From Ligilactobacillus equi DSM 15833 = JCM 10991 (GTDB taxonomy: Bacteria; Bacillota; Bacilli; Lactobacillales; Lactobacillaceae): a stretch of 64,000 nucleotides of DNA. The notes below the pieces were generated by a model. The model saw only the letters and a program-made list of their open reading frames with translations, did no database searches and was not told the origin of the DNA. Location: NCBI RefSeq assembly GCF_000615765.1, contig NZ_BAMI01000005.1:1-64000 (forward strand), in the 5' to 3' direction. The position numbers and the translations under genes are program-made. Position 1 is the first letter of the stretch, and the number at the start of each line of letters is the position of its first letter. Of the stretch, positions 40,342 through 49,963 are shown one piece after another.

Positions 40342-40383
40342 CCCCTGGCTTATTTCTAGGGGAGTTAGAGTTTTTTCTCTAAC
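40342..40383 (-). promoter_or_regulatory. Structured leader of hpf mRNA (two hairpins)
   Basis: In the leader between promoter and SD, GTTAGAG-AAAAAA-CTCTAAC forms a 7-bp stem (40364-40383) and CCCCT/AGGGG closes a second stem (40342-40362) just upstream of the SD (AAAGGAGAG). The first has no T-run and is not a terminator. Possible roles are mRNA stability or translational control (inference). Confidence 0.5.
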
Positions 40384-40397
40384 TTATCTACATCTTT

Positions 40398-40426
40398 ATT
40401 ATAATAGAAAGCGTTTTATTTTTCAA
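40398..40426 (-). promoter_or_regulatory. Promoter of hpf
   Basis: TTGAAA (40421-40426) and a perfect TATAAT (40398-40403) on the minus strand are 17 bases apart. A cre-like sequence (AGAAAGCGTTTTAT, 11 of 14) fills the spacer at 40406-40419. Confidence 0.8.
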
Positions 40427-40470
40427 TCTATATTCGAATTTTTTTATCCTTTTTTGTATTTTTTAAAGTT

Positions 40471-41163
40471 TCAACGACATAAAGTTATACTTCTCACATG
40501 TTTAGCTCCCTGCAAAAGTGCGATTTGGCGGGCATAATATAAGGTTCTTCCGGTTGTATAGATATCATCCACCAACAAAATATTTCGATTTTCTACTCGT
40601 GGTCCTCGATAAAGAAATGGTTGCTTACTTCGAAGACGTTCCTGGCGGGTTTTACGCGCTTGTTTAATCCGTCCTTGCCTTTGTTTCATCTGCAAGTCAC
40701 AATGGTAATTCAGTCCTTCTAACCAGCCTTCCACCTGATTAAAACCACGTGTCGCCATGGTTTCTTCATCAACGGGAATAACCCAGAGGTCCCATTTTTT
40801 CAACGGATAATGTTGCTTAATATAGTGTTGAAACTCATCCTTAAAAGCCAAACGCAAATGATAATCCCCTTGAAATTTGTAGCGCTCGATGTAATCTTTC
40901 ATCGCAGAAGTACGGTAAGTATACAAGGCACGATTTTTCAATAAACCGCCTTGACTTTTTTGCCAAGTGTGGCAATCTGGACATAATTCTGCCTTAGTCA
41001 TTATGCGCCCACATCCTGGACAAATCGTTTCATTTAATAAAGGTAGAAATTTCTCATGACATTTACGACAAAGACGTTCTTGTTTAAGAGCTTGCCAGGA
41101 TAAAAGCCACGCCAACGAAAAATGTTCCGGACAATTTTTTTCACACAGAATACATTTTCCCAC
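40471..41163 (-). CDS. comFC: ComFC-type phosphoribosyltransferase-like competence protein
   Basis: ComFC works with ComFA in uptake of single-stranded DNA. The 230-residue protein has N-terminal cysteine pairs (CILCEKNC; CRKC; CPGCGR; CPDC) that form a zinc ribbon, followed by a PRT domain with the PRPP-loop ILLVDDIYTTGRTLYYA (about 195-211). It overlaps comFA by 23 bases, which implies coupling. No frame damage is visible. Confidence 0.93.
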   Translation of the reverse strand: MGKCILCEKNCPEHFSLAWLLSWQALKQERLCRKCHEKFLPLLNETICPGCGRIMTKAELCPDCHTWQKSQGGLLKNRALYTYRTSAMKDYIERYKFQGDYHLRLAFKDEFQHYIKQHYPLKKWDLWVIPVDEETMATRGFNQVEGWLEGLNYHCDLQMKQRQGRIKQARKTRQERLRSKQPFLYRGPRVENRNILLVDDIYTTGRTLYYARQIALLQGAKHVRSITLCR

Positions 41164-42445
41164 CCAGCTGCGCCCCCTTTCGATTCATAAACTTAATTTG
41201 CCTTTGTGCTTCCCTGATAGCCGCATTTTTTCGTTGGCAAAAGAAAAGCACCTCACCGCCTGGCTTTTGAGCACTACGCCCAACCCGGCCCGCAATTTGT
41301 ACCAGAGCCGCACTTGAGAAGGTCTGCTCTGCAGCTAACACCATCAAGTCCAAATTTTTAAAGGTTACTCCCCGTTCTAAAATGGTTGTCGTCACCAGAG
41401 CTTGCAGTTTGCCGCTTCTTAAGGCTATAACCTTTTCTAAGCGTTGTTCATCGGCTGCATGAACACTGGCTACGGCCAAATTGGGCAACGTTTGTTTAAC
41501 CTTTTTTAAGACAGGCGCTAAATCAACAATTTTCGGAACAAAAATTAAGAATGGCGTTCCAGCTTGAAACCACTTCTTCAAATAATCTAGTGCTTTAGCA
41601 GGCAAGAGTTCTCGACGTCTGGTTTTGATTACTTGAATTTCTGGTAAAAGGTAACCATGAAAGCGTAAGGGTAAATAAGATACACTTAAATTTCGCCGAG
41701 CAACTTGCTTTTGAAGCTCCTTACCTGGTGTTGCGGTCAAATAAACCAAGGACCCTTTAGCTTTACAAGCATTTTGGGCTGCATAGGCTAAACCTGCATC
41801 TTGAGCAAAAGGAAAGGAGTCTACCTCATCAATAATCAGGAGATCAAAAGCCTGATAAAAACGTAATAGCTGGTGAGTTGTACAAATAGTTAGCTGACAG
41901 TAACTATAACTCATCTCACTTTTTCCATGTAATAAAAGAGGCTTAACTGTAAATGCTTCTTTTATACGCGGGTATAATTCTGTACACACATCTACTCGTG
42001 GTGAAGCCAAGCCAATGCGCATTTGTTTTTGAAGCGAATAGGCTAACGTTTCAAATAACATTTCAGTTTTTCCGGCCCCGGTGACAGCCCAAAGAAGATG
42101 ATGACCACCATTTTTTACAACAGTTAATAATTCCCGAGAACATTGTTTTTGGAGCGGTGATAGTTGCCCTGACCATAAAAGTGGATTATGATTTAATTTG
42201 GGAAATCGATTCGGCTCCGGTATACTAATAAGGGTATCTAGCGTCGAAACACGGCCTAAACTTAGACAATGACGACAATAATAGTTTTGCTGGGGCAGGC
42301 AATCTTGCTTAGAAATCCGTTGCCCACAACGATTACAATAATAATGCTGCCTATGGCGATAAATAGCGGGGCGTTGCATAACTTGATTGCCATAAATTTC
42401 CGGATTTACTACTGGTATTTGACGGCCCCATAATTGCTTTAACAT
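41141..42445 (-). CDS. comFA: ComFA DNA translocase/helicase
   Basis: ComFA is the DEAD-box-like ATPase that helps pull transforming DNA across the membrane. The 434-residue protein has an N-terminal four-cysteine zinc motif (CNRCGQ..CRHC, about 38-60), Walker A AVTGAGKTEM (about 119-128), DEVD (about 205), and helicase motifs such as YLTATPGKEL and QIAGRVGRSAQKPGG. It is divergent from yigZ, with only 53 bases between, and starts the comFA-comFC pair. Confidence 0.95.
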   Translation of the reverse strand: MLKQLWGRQIPVVNPEIYGNQVMQRPAIYRHRQHYYCNRCGQRISKQDCLPQQNYYCRHCLSLGRVSTLDTLISIPEPNRFPKLNHNPLLWSGQLSPLQKQCSRELLTVVKNGGHHLLWAVTGAGKTEMLFETLAYSLQKQMRIGLASPRVDVCTELYPRIKEAFTVKPLLLHGKSEMSYSYCQLTICTTHQLLRFYQAFDLLIIDEVDSFPFAQDAGLAYAAQNACKAKGSLVYLTATPGKELQKQVARRNLSVSYLPLRFHGYLLPEIQVIKTRRRELLPAKALDYLKKWFQAGTPFLIFVPKIVDLAPVLKKVKQTLPNLAVASVHAADEQRLEKVIALRSGKLQALVTTTILERGVTFKNLDLMVLAAEQTFSSAALVQIAGRVGRSAQKPGGEVLFFCQRKNAAIREAQRQIKFMNRKGAQLGGKMYSV

Positions 42446-42498
42446 AAAATCACCTCATATATTAAATACGCAAAACAGAAAGGAATTAGCTTAAATTT

Positions 42499-43131
42499 AT
42501 GGAATCTTTTTTAACAATCAAAGAAAATGCCAGTTACACCGCCATCATTAAGAAATCAGAATTCATTTGCCACATAGCTCGAACTGAAAACGAAACTGAG
42601 GCCTTAGCTTTTATTGAAAAAATTAATACTGAGCACCGCAAAGCCACGCATAACTGCTATGCCTATACTCTAGGCATGCATGACGAAATCCAACGAGCTA
42701 GTGATAATGGTGAACCTTCTGGAACCGCTGGAGTACCGATTTTGGAAGTCCTCAAAAACAACGAACTTCATAACGTGACCGCTGTCGTCACCCGCTACTT
42801 CGGGGGGATTAAACTAGGCGCTGGTGGTTTAATTCGCGCTTATAGTGGCACTACTGCCGATGCCATCAAAGAAATTGGGATAGTAAAAAAGACAGTCCAA
42901 ACTGCTATTACTTTAAAAACCCCCTATCCTTTGCAAGGTAAGATGCAAAATTACCTGGAAGAACATGACATCAACCTACTGCAAACAGACTACGGCGTCG
43001 AAGTCGACTTTATCGTTGGAATCGATTCGCCACAAGTCGAAAACTTTTGTGCTCAAATCATCGATATCTTCAATGCTAAAGTCAACTATGAAATTGGTGA
43101 CGAAAACTATGTTGAAGTTCCCGTTAACTAA
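42499..43131 (+). CDS. yigZ: YigZ/IMPACT family protein (UPF0029)
   Basis: The 210-residue protein has the IMPACT domain (KKSEFICHIARTENETEA..; AYTLGMHDEIQRASDNGEPSGTAG; VTRYFGGIKLGAGGLIRAYS) and a C-terminal DUF1949 ferredoxin-like domain (about 140-205). The family is related to yeast Yih1/IMPACT, but the bacterial function is not settled. AAAGGA lies about 15 bases before the ATG, an unusually long spacing, so the start is a little uncertain. Genes on both sides are on the opposite strand. Confidence 0.93.
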   Translation: MESFLTIKENASYTAIIKKSEFICHIARTENETEALAFIEKINTEHRKATHNCYAYTLGMHDEIQRASDNGEPSGTAGVPILEVLKNNELHNVTAVVTRYFGGIKLGAGGLIRAYSGTTADAIKEIGIVKKTVQTAITLKTPYPLQGKMQNYLEEHDINLLQTDYGVEVDFIVGIDSPQVENFCAQIIDIFNAKVNYEIGDENYVEVPVN

Positions 43132-43168
43132 AATAAGACTGTTCCAAACGGAACAGCCTTATTTTTTA
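43132..43168. terminator. Bidirectional terminator, yigZ / tagO
   Basis: AATAAG-a-CTGTTCC pairs with GGAACAG-c-CTTATT around a 4-nt loop, with T-rich tails on both strands. It lies between convergent genes. Confidence 0.88.
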
Positions 43169-44271
43169 TTGGACGTATTTTTCTTATTTTTATCTGATTT
43201 GAATCCTAAAGCTAAGCGCTTAATCAAATTCAAAAGTGGTTGGCGATCATCACCGACCAACCCAATTAATTCCACAAAGATTTCCAAACCTACTAAAGTT
43301 GCCAGAGTTAATAAAAACGACCCAAGTAAACTGGAAAATGGATACAAGAAAGCAATCAGCGAGAAGATTAAAGCAATACCATAAATTACTAACACTGTTT
43401 GCCGGTGTGACAATCCCATTTGAATCAAGCGATGATGCAGGTGATGTTTATCTGCTTGGGAAATAGGTCGGTTATTTAATTTCCGCCGTAAGATGGCATA
43501 AACTGTATCCGTAATCGGAACCCCCATGATAACAACGGGAATTATCAAGGTAATAAAGGTAGCATTTTTTAAACCGGAGAGGGAAAAAATAGCCATCATA
43601 AACCCAATAAATAGGGAACCAGTATCACCTAAATAAATTTTAGCGGGGTTAAAGTTATAAGGTAAGAATCCTGCTAAGGCAGCAATTAAATTAAAAATCA
43701 TGATTGAAATATATACGTTAGTAACATTAAGGAAAAAATACCCAGTTAAAGCACTGGTAAATAATGCGATAATTGAAACTCCTGTCGCTAACCCATCTAA
43801 ACCATCAATCAAATTAACAGCATTGGTAATAGCCAAAATCCATAAAATCGTCACCGGAAAAGAAAGTAAACCTAGATTAACCGTCCCTACGAAAGGAAGG
43901 GTCAGCGTCGTCATCCGCACCCCCGCGGCAAAATAAACAACAAGCGCGGCTAAGAAAATTCCCAGCATCTTTTGGGCTGGCTTTAATTCAATCAAATCAT
44001 CGACGACTCCCGTAAAAATCACCACAAGTTCGGCTAAAAAAAGTAGCCACATTTGTTTTTGCGGGTATTGGCTTTTCAGTAGGAAAAAGTTTGTTAAGTT
44101 AAAAGCTAAAAAGATAGCCAAACCACCCATCGTAGGCATGGCGACCTTATTAACTCGCCGGGCATTAGGCTTGTCCACGGCACCGATTTTCAGAGCTATT
44201 CTTCTAATAAATGGGGTTAGCACAGCAGATAGGACCAATGTTACTAAAAAGGCACCAAAGATACTATACAT
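43159..44271 (-). CDS. tagO: Undecaprenyl-phosphate GlcNAc-1-phosphate transferase (TagO/WecA)
   Basis: This enzyme starts wall teichoic acid or polysaccharide assembly by loading GlcNAc-1-P onto undecaprenyl phosphate. The 370-residue protein has about eleven membrane helices and the family's catalytic motifs: VDDLIELKPAQKM (about 89-101), NAVNLIDGLDGLATG (about 150-164), YLGDTGSLFIGFMM and the HHLHHRLIQMG loop. It is a single gene with its own terminator. Confidence 0.94.
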   Translation of the reverse strand: MYSIFGAFLVTLVLSAVLTPFIRRIALKIGAVDKPNARRVNKVAMPTMGGLAIFLAFNLTNFFLLKSQYPQKQMWLLFLAELVVIFTGVVDDLIELKPAQKMLGIFLAALVVYFAAGVRMTTLTLPFVGTVNLGLLSFPVTILWILAITNAVNLIDGLDGLATGVSIIALFTSALTGYFFLNVTNVYISIMIFNLIAALAGFLPYNFNPAKIYLGDTGSLFIGFMMAIFSLSGLKNATFITLIIPVVIMGVPITDTVYAILRRKLNNRPISQADKHHLHHRLIQMGLSHRQTVLVIYGIALIFSLIAFLYPFSSLLGSFLLTLATLVGLEIFVELIGLVGDDRQPLLNLIKRLALGFKSDKNKKNTSNKK

Positions 44272-44350
44272 ACACAGCCATCCTTATTCATATTTATAAT
44301 TACATTCTCTTTCATCTTACCACATTTCTTAAAATTTAACCTTAAAATTC

Positions 44351-44382
44351 AAAAAAACTCTTCGCAAAAATTTGCGAAGAGT
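44351..44382 (-). terminator. Terminator of the KimA-like gene
   Basis: A perfect 12-bp stem, ACTCTTCGCAAA with TTTGCGAAGAGT and a 2-nt loop (44357-44382), is followed on the minus strand by TTTTTTTG. Confidence 0.9.
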
Positions 44383-44388
44383 AGCACA

Positions 44389-46224
44389 TTATTTTTTCAA
44401 ATGATAGTTATAAGTCGAAATAATCACATTTTCGTGAGGACTTAGTGCTCGACGTAATTGTAACGCAGTTTGGTTATGCAAGATATTTTGCCATGATTTT
44501 TTCGGAATAAATTGTGGTACAACTACCGTTACAGACGCATTCCGTTTTTCCGCATTTTTAGCAATAATATCTGTAAAACGCAAGACAGGTTGAACAACGG
44601 AACGGTAGGAGGAGTGTAAGTCCACGAAGCGAATATCTGGAAAGGCTTCTTTGAACTCTTTAGCCGTTTCGTGTTCCTTTTGCGGATTAGTATCAAAAGA
44701 TACGTGCATAGCGATAACGTAATCACCAATAGAACGCGCATAGTCAATCGCCCCGGTCGTCACGTGAGTTACAGATGAAACCAACACAATCACAGTCGAA
44801 CCATCATAGCGATGTGAATCCGCCTTGACTTGGGCGTTTAAACGCAATTGTTCCGCAATCTTAATGTAGTGATCATTGATTTTATAGAATGCAAACATCA
44901 AGACCGCCATGATGATGAGATATGGCCAAACGTTGTCGAAGTGTAACCAAAACAAGAAAACCACTAAGGCTAGGGAAATAGCTGCTCCTAAGAAGTTGAA
45001 ACAGGCATTGAGAACCCAATTTTTCCCTCTTTCTCTGAACCAGTGGATAATCATCCCTGATTGTGACAATGTAAAGGGCACAAACACCCCGACCGCATAC
45101 AGCGGAACTAGGAGACTAGTTTGGCCATTGAAAATTAAGATTAAGACAATGGCCCCCATCGCTAAGGCAATAATCCCGTTAGAGTAGCCTAACCGGTCCC
45201 CTTTTTCCATAAATAAGTGTGGCATGAACTTATCTTTAGCCATGTTATAGGCTAAGACCGGAAAGGCTGAAAAACCGGTATTTGCCGCTACTGCTAAAAT
45301 CATAGCGGTCGCTAATTGTAACATGTAATAGAAAATTCCTTTGCCAAAGACTGCTTCTCCTAATTGGGATAACATAGTATTTTCAGCACTAGGTTCAATC
45401 CCTGCATAGTAAAACATCACCGTCACGGACGCCAAGAAGAAACCTAAGATAATTGCCATAATTGTTAGCGTAGCCGCTGCATTTTTTCTTCTTGGAGAGC
45501 GGAAGTTAGGCACCGCATTGGAGATGGCTTCCACCCCTGTTAAAGATGACGATCCGGCTGAAAAGGCCTTTAAGAATAAAAGTACCGTCATTCCTTTGAC
45601 ACTAGAACCAACCGCAGCATGGGCATGATATTCAATATTACCGGTCGCAATATTAAAGAATCCAACTCCGATTAGAGCTAATATCATGATGACAAAAAAA
45701 TAAACTGGTACGGTTAAGAAGGAAGCTGATTCCCGTAACCCCCGTAAGTTCAAGGTCATAATAAATAAAATAATAATAATCGAAATTGGTACACTGTATT
45801 TATACAGGGCAGGGATGGCCGAAGTAATAGCTTGTGTCCCTGAAGTCACAGAAACCGCCACTGTCAACATATAATCAACCAGTAACGATCCTCCTGCAAC
45901 TAGCCCCGCAGTTTTCCCCCAATTTTGGGTAGCGACAACATAGCCCCCACCTCCGGAAGGATAGGCATGAATAATTTGCCGGTAAGACATGGTAATTGCA
46001 AATAATAAAATTAAGACAATTCCCACGGCTGGTAAGGTGTACCATGTCGCAGCTGCGGATAGAGCAAACAAAACTGCGACAATTTCTTCAATCCCATAAG
46101 CGACTGAAGATAAAGCATCTGAAGATAAAAGCGCTAAGGCTTTAAATTTGGTTAGAGCTTGGCCCCCTTCTTCGGCTGTCTTCAGCGGGGCACCAATCAG
46201 TAGCCGTTTCATATAACGCCACAT
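44389..46224 (-). CDS. kimA: KimA-like high-affinity potassium importer (APC superfamily)
   Basis: KimA (YdaO) is a proton-coupled K+ symporter inhibited by c-di-AMP. The 611-residue protein starts with the family signature MKRLLIGAPLKT and TKFKALALLSSDALSSVAYG. About twelve helices reach to residue 450, followed by a cytoplasmic domain of about 150 residues (STVIVLVSSVTHVTTGAIDYARS). SD AAGGAG precedes the ATG. No ydaO c-di-AMP riboswitch is visible in the short leader. A c-di-AMP receptor gene is present elsewhere in the window. A generic amino-acid permease is the alternative, less likely. Confidence 0.85.
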   Translation of the reverse strand: MWRYMKRLLIGAPLKTAEEGGQALTKFKALALLSSDALSSVAYGIEEIVAVLFALSAAATWYTLPAVGIVLILLFAITMSYRQIIHAYPSGGGGYVVATQNWGKTAGLVAGGSLLVDYMLTVAVSVTSGTQAITSAIPALYKYSVPISIIIILFIMTLNLRGLRESASFLTVPVYFFVIMILALIGVGFFNIATGNIEYHAHAAVGSSVKGMTVLLFLKAFSAGSSSLTGVEAISNAVPNFRSPRRKNAAATLTIMAIILGFFLASVTVMFYYAGIEPSAENTMLSQLGEAVFGKGIFYYMLQLATAMILAVAANTGFSAFPVLAYNMAKDKFMPHLFMEKGDRLGYSNGIIALAMGAIVLILIFNGQTSLLVPLYAVGVFVPFTLSQSGMIIHWFRERGKNWVLNACFNFLGAAISLALVVFLFWLHFDNVWPYLIIMAVLMFAFYKINDHYIKIAEQLRLNAQVKADSHRYDGSTVIVLVSSVTHVTTGAIDYARSIGDYVIAMHVSFDTNPQKEHETAKEFKEAFPDIRFVDLHSSYRSVVQPVLRFTDIIAKNAEKRNASVTVVVPQFIPKKSWQNILHNQTALQLRRALSPHENVIISTYNYHLKK

Positions 46225-46276
46225 AATAGACTCCTTTTTATATGGAAATTTATTTTGTTTTCATCCATGTTTACCA

Positions 46277-46305
46277 ATTTTAGGACAAAGCGCTTAACTT
46301 TGCAA
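46277..46305 (-). promoter_or_regulatory. Promoter of the KimA-like gene
   Basis: TTGCAA (46300-46305) and TAAAAT (46277-46282) on the minus strand are separated by 17 bases. The spacer contains the palindrome AAGCGCTT, which matches only the core of a cre box. Confidence 0.65.
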
Positions 46306-46324
46306 CTAATTTTTGATGAAAATT

Positions 46325-46357
46325 AAAAAAGCTCCCATCAACATCTCGATGAGAACT
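46325..46357 (-). terminator. Terminator of groESL
   Basis: On the minus strand AGTTCTCATC pairs with GATGGGAGCT using two G-U pairs, followed by TTTTTTAATTTTC. It lies just after groEL. Confidence 0.75.
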
Positions 46358-46365
46358 TTCCTTTC

Positions 46366-47993
<1,628 letters not shown>

Positions 47994-48004
47994 TCATCAA
48001 ATAA

Positions 48005-48289
48005 TTAATCTACAATTGCGATTAAGTCGTTTTCACGTACCACTAAGTATGTTTCTTGATTGTACTTCACTTCTGTACCAGCATACTTGTCAAATAAGAC
48101 TAAGTCACCTTCTTTAACACTTAAAGCAACTGTTTGGCCGTTTTCCAAGACGCGACCTGAACCTACTGCCACCACTTTGGCCGTTTGAGGTTTTTCTTTA
48201 GCGTTAGAGGCTAAAATAATTCCTCCAACCTTTTGTTCTTCTTGTTCTTGAACTTGTAAAATGACACGATCTCCTAATGGTTTTAGCAC
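48005..48289 (-). CDS. groES: Co-chaperonin GroES
   Basis: GroES caps the GroEL cavity. The 94-residue protein starts [11 protein letters not shown] and contains the mobile loop around [12 protein letters not shown] and the roof segment. A GTG start at 48289 is preferred because GGAGGG lies seven bases upstream; the open frame's ATG at 48304 overlaps that SD. It is first in groES-groEL under a strong promoter with two CIRCE boxes. Confidence 0.96.
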   Translation of the reverse strand: MLKPLGDRVILQVQEQEEQKVGGIILASNAKEKPQTAKVVAVGSGRVLENGQTVALSVKEGDLVLFDKYAGTEVKYNQETYLVVRENDLIAIVD

Positions 48290-48311
48290 GTAGAATCCCT
48301 CCATATCTTTT

Positions 48312-48338
48312 TTAGCACTCTTTGCACTTGAGTGCTAA
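48312..48338. promoter_or_regulatory. CIRCE element 1 (HrcA operator) of groESL
   Basis: TTAGCACTC-N9-GAGTGCTAA is a perfect match to the CIRCE inverted repeat. It lies in the groES leader just downstream of the promoter. Confidence 0.97.
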
Positions 48339-48352
48339 TGATTACAAGTATT

Positions 48353-48381
48353 ACTATAAACGCTTTCCTTAAAAAATGCAA
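48353..48381 (-). promoter_or_regulatory. Promoter of groESL
   Basis: On the minus strand TTGCAT (48376-48381) and TATAGT (48353-48358) are separated by 17 bases. It is flanked on both sides by CIRCE boxes. A cre-like sequence (GGAAAGCGTTTATA, 12 of 14) overlaps the spacer and -10. Confidence 0.8.
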
Positions 48382-48388
48382 GCCTTAT

Positions 48389-48415
48389 TTAGCACTTTAT
48401 TTCATCGAGTGCTAA
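48389..48415. promoter_or_regulatory. CIRCE element 2 between groES and ydiL
   Basis: TTAGCACTT-N9-GAGTGCTAA has a single mismatch to CIRCE. It lies upstream of the groES -35 and immediately upstream of a divergent TATACT (48423-48428), so HrcA bound here could control both groESL and the ydiL-like gene. Confidence 0.88.
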
Positions 48416-48462
48416 AATGTGCTATACTAAGCCCTAGAAAACAATAGAAAGAGAATCCATTT

Positions 48463-49094
48463 ATGACTAATTCACGAAATAGTTTCGCCATTTTAATAAC
48501 CTATTGCCTCTTCCAAATACTCAATACTCTTTGCCTTAATCTTTTGCCTTAAAGGCACAACCTTACCTTTGGGGTACTTTACTTGCTTTACTGGCTTGCG
48601 CAGCCATGTTTGGGATTCAAAAAAAATTTACTTTTCATAATCCCTATGACCAAGCCCATATCAGTGGTCCTCAAAGTTTACTCTGGAGTTTGGGTGGAGC
48701 TCTAGGCTTATTCTTAGTTCAAATTTTGGGTTTAAACCTCGAATACCTCCTTTTAGGACAAAAGCTTACTTCCGCCAATACCAGCCTCTTGTTAACTATA
48801 ATCGGCAAATATCCTTACTTTACGCTAACTGTTGTTTTAGCGCTCCCTATTTTGGAAGAATTTGTCTTTCGCAAAGTAATCTTTGGTAATCTCAGTCAAC
48901 ATATTTCTCCTCTCGGGGCAGCCCTGCTTTCGAGCTTGCTCTTTGCCTTAGCTCATGGCGACGGACACTACCTAACTTATGCCGGGATGGGCTTACTTTT
49001 ATGTGGGGTTTATGCCAAAACTCACCGACTCACTAGCTCCATGTTAAGTCATATTCTAATGAATGCTGCTATTTTAATTATGGCATACTACTAA
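48463..49094 (+). CDS. ydiL: CPBP/CAAX-type intramembrane protease (YdiL-like), frame broken near 48545
   Basis: The family comprises membrane-embedded glutamate proteases (Abi/Rce1). Helix motifs are visible: LPILEEFVFRKVIFG (EExxxR, catalytic glutamates), SSLLFALAHGD (second motif with His) and a final HILMNAAILIMAYY. The open frame after the break begins at 48606, but an ATG at 48463 opens a frame with a hydrophobic helix (FAILITYCLFQILN). It runs into a stop at 48551 after a T4 run. One added T gives a continuous protein of 210 residues with its first two helices. B. subtilis ydiL also neighbours groESL. The SD is weak (AAAGAGAA). Confidence 0.82.
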
Positions 49095-49128
49095 AAAAGA
49101 CCAAGAAGGCTCATTCTTGGTCTTTTTT
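49093..49128. terminator. Bidirectional terminator, ydiL / rex
   Basis: A perfect 15-bp stem, AAAAAAGACCAAGAA with TTCTTGGTCTTTTTT and a 6-nt loop, lies between convergent genes and overlaps both stop codons. Confidence 0.92.
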
Positions 49129-49768
49129 ATTCATCCTCAGTCCCAAAACGGTCTAAGAAGTAAATTAAAGTTTGTAATTCATTCGTTAAATCAACATTTT
49201 GTACCCGCATATGTTCCGGCACATTGATCCGTAAGGGTGTAAAGTTCAAAATCCCTTTAATCCCGGTTTCCGTCAATTCATCAGTCACTTTCTGAGCAAC
49301 TGGTGCAGGCACCGTCAAAATTGCAATCTCAATCTGCTGTGCATTAAGTTGCTCTTTCATATCTGACATCGGATAAATAGGTACCCCACTTTGAATCGTA
49401 CCAGCAATCTCTTCATTAATATCGAAAGCTGCACTAATACGAACATTGCTTCCACCATGGAAGTTGAAGTTCAAAAGCGCATGTCCCAAGTTACCGACCC
49501 CAATCAAAGCTACATTAGTTAGCCGGTCTTGGTTTAAAACCTTTTTGAAAAATTCAACCAAAGAAGCAATATCATAACCATAACCACGCTTACCTAAAGC
49601 ACCAAAGTAAGAAAAATCACGGCGAATTGTCGCCGAGTCGACTTTTACTGCTTCAGCCAATTCAGTTGAGGAAATCCGGGTCTTACCGGAATCAGCTAAG
49701 ATATTGAGGTATCGATAGTAAATTGGTAACCGCTTGGCTGTCGCATTAGGAATATTTTCAGTAGCCAT
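49127..49768 (-). CDS. rex: Redox-sensing repressor Rex
   Basis: Rex senses the NADH/NAD+ ratio and represses fermentation and respiration genes. The 213-residue protein has an N-terminal winged helix ([28 protein letters not shown], about 29-56), the Rossmann motif [16 protein letters not shown] (about 88-103) and a C-terminal domain-swap helix. ATG with SD GAAAGGAAG. The order ydiF-rex-ydiL-groES-groEL follows B. subtilis. Confidence 0.97.
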   Translation of the reverse strand: MATENIPNATAKRLPIYYRYLNILADSGKTRISSTELAEAVKVDSATIRRDFSYFGALGKRGYGYDIASLVEFFKKVLNQDRLTNVALIGVGNLGHALLNFNFHGGSNVRISAAFDINEEIAGTIQSGVPIYPMSDMKEQLNAQQIEIAILTVPAPVAQKVTDELTETGIKGILNFTPLRINVPEHMRVQNVDLTNELQTLIYFLDRFGTEDE

Positions 49769-49963
49769 TTCATTCTTCCTTTCACATAGTTTTTATTTCT
49801 ATTCTACCACATCTGAGTCCTGAAAATAAAGCATAATCATCTAATGTTTTGGACAATATAAGAACAAAATACTATATTTTTCACAAACTTAACTTTTTAA
49901 AAAATCCCTCGTTTATGCTAAAATTAAGAGGACTAAATTTACAAAAAGTGTAGGAATATAAAA

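Noticed and set aside
46225-46330. ydaO/kimA-type c-di-AMP riboswitch upstream of the potassium importer
   Set aside because: The leader between promoter and SD is only about 50 bases, too short for the roughly 120-nt aptamer, and no aptamer motif is visible.
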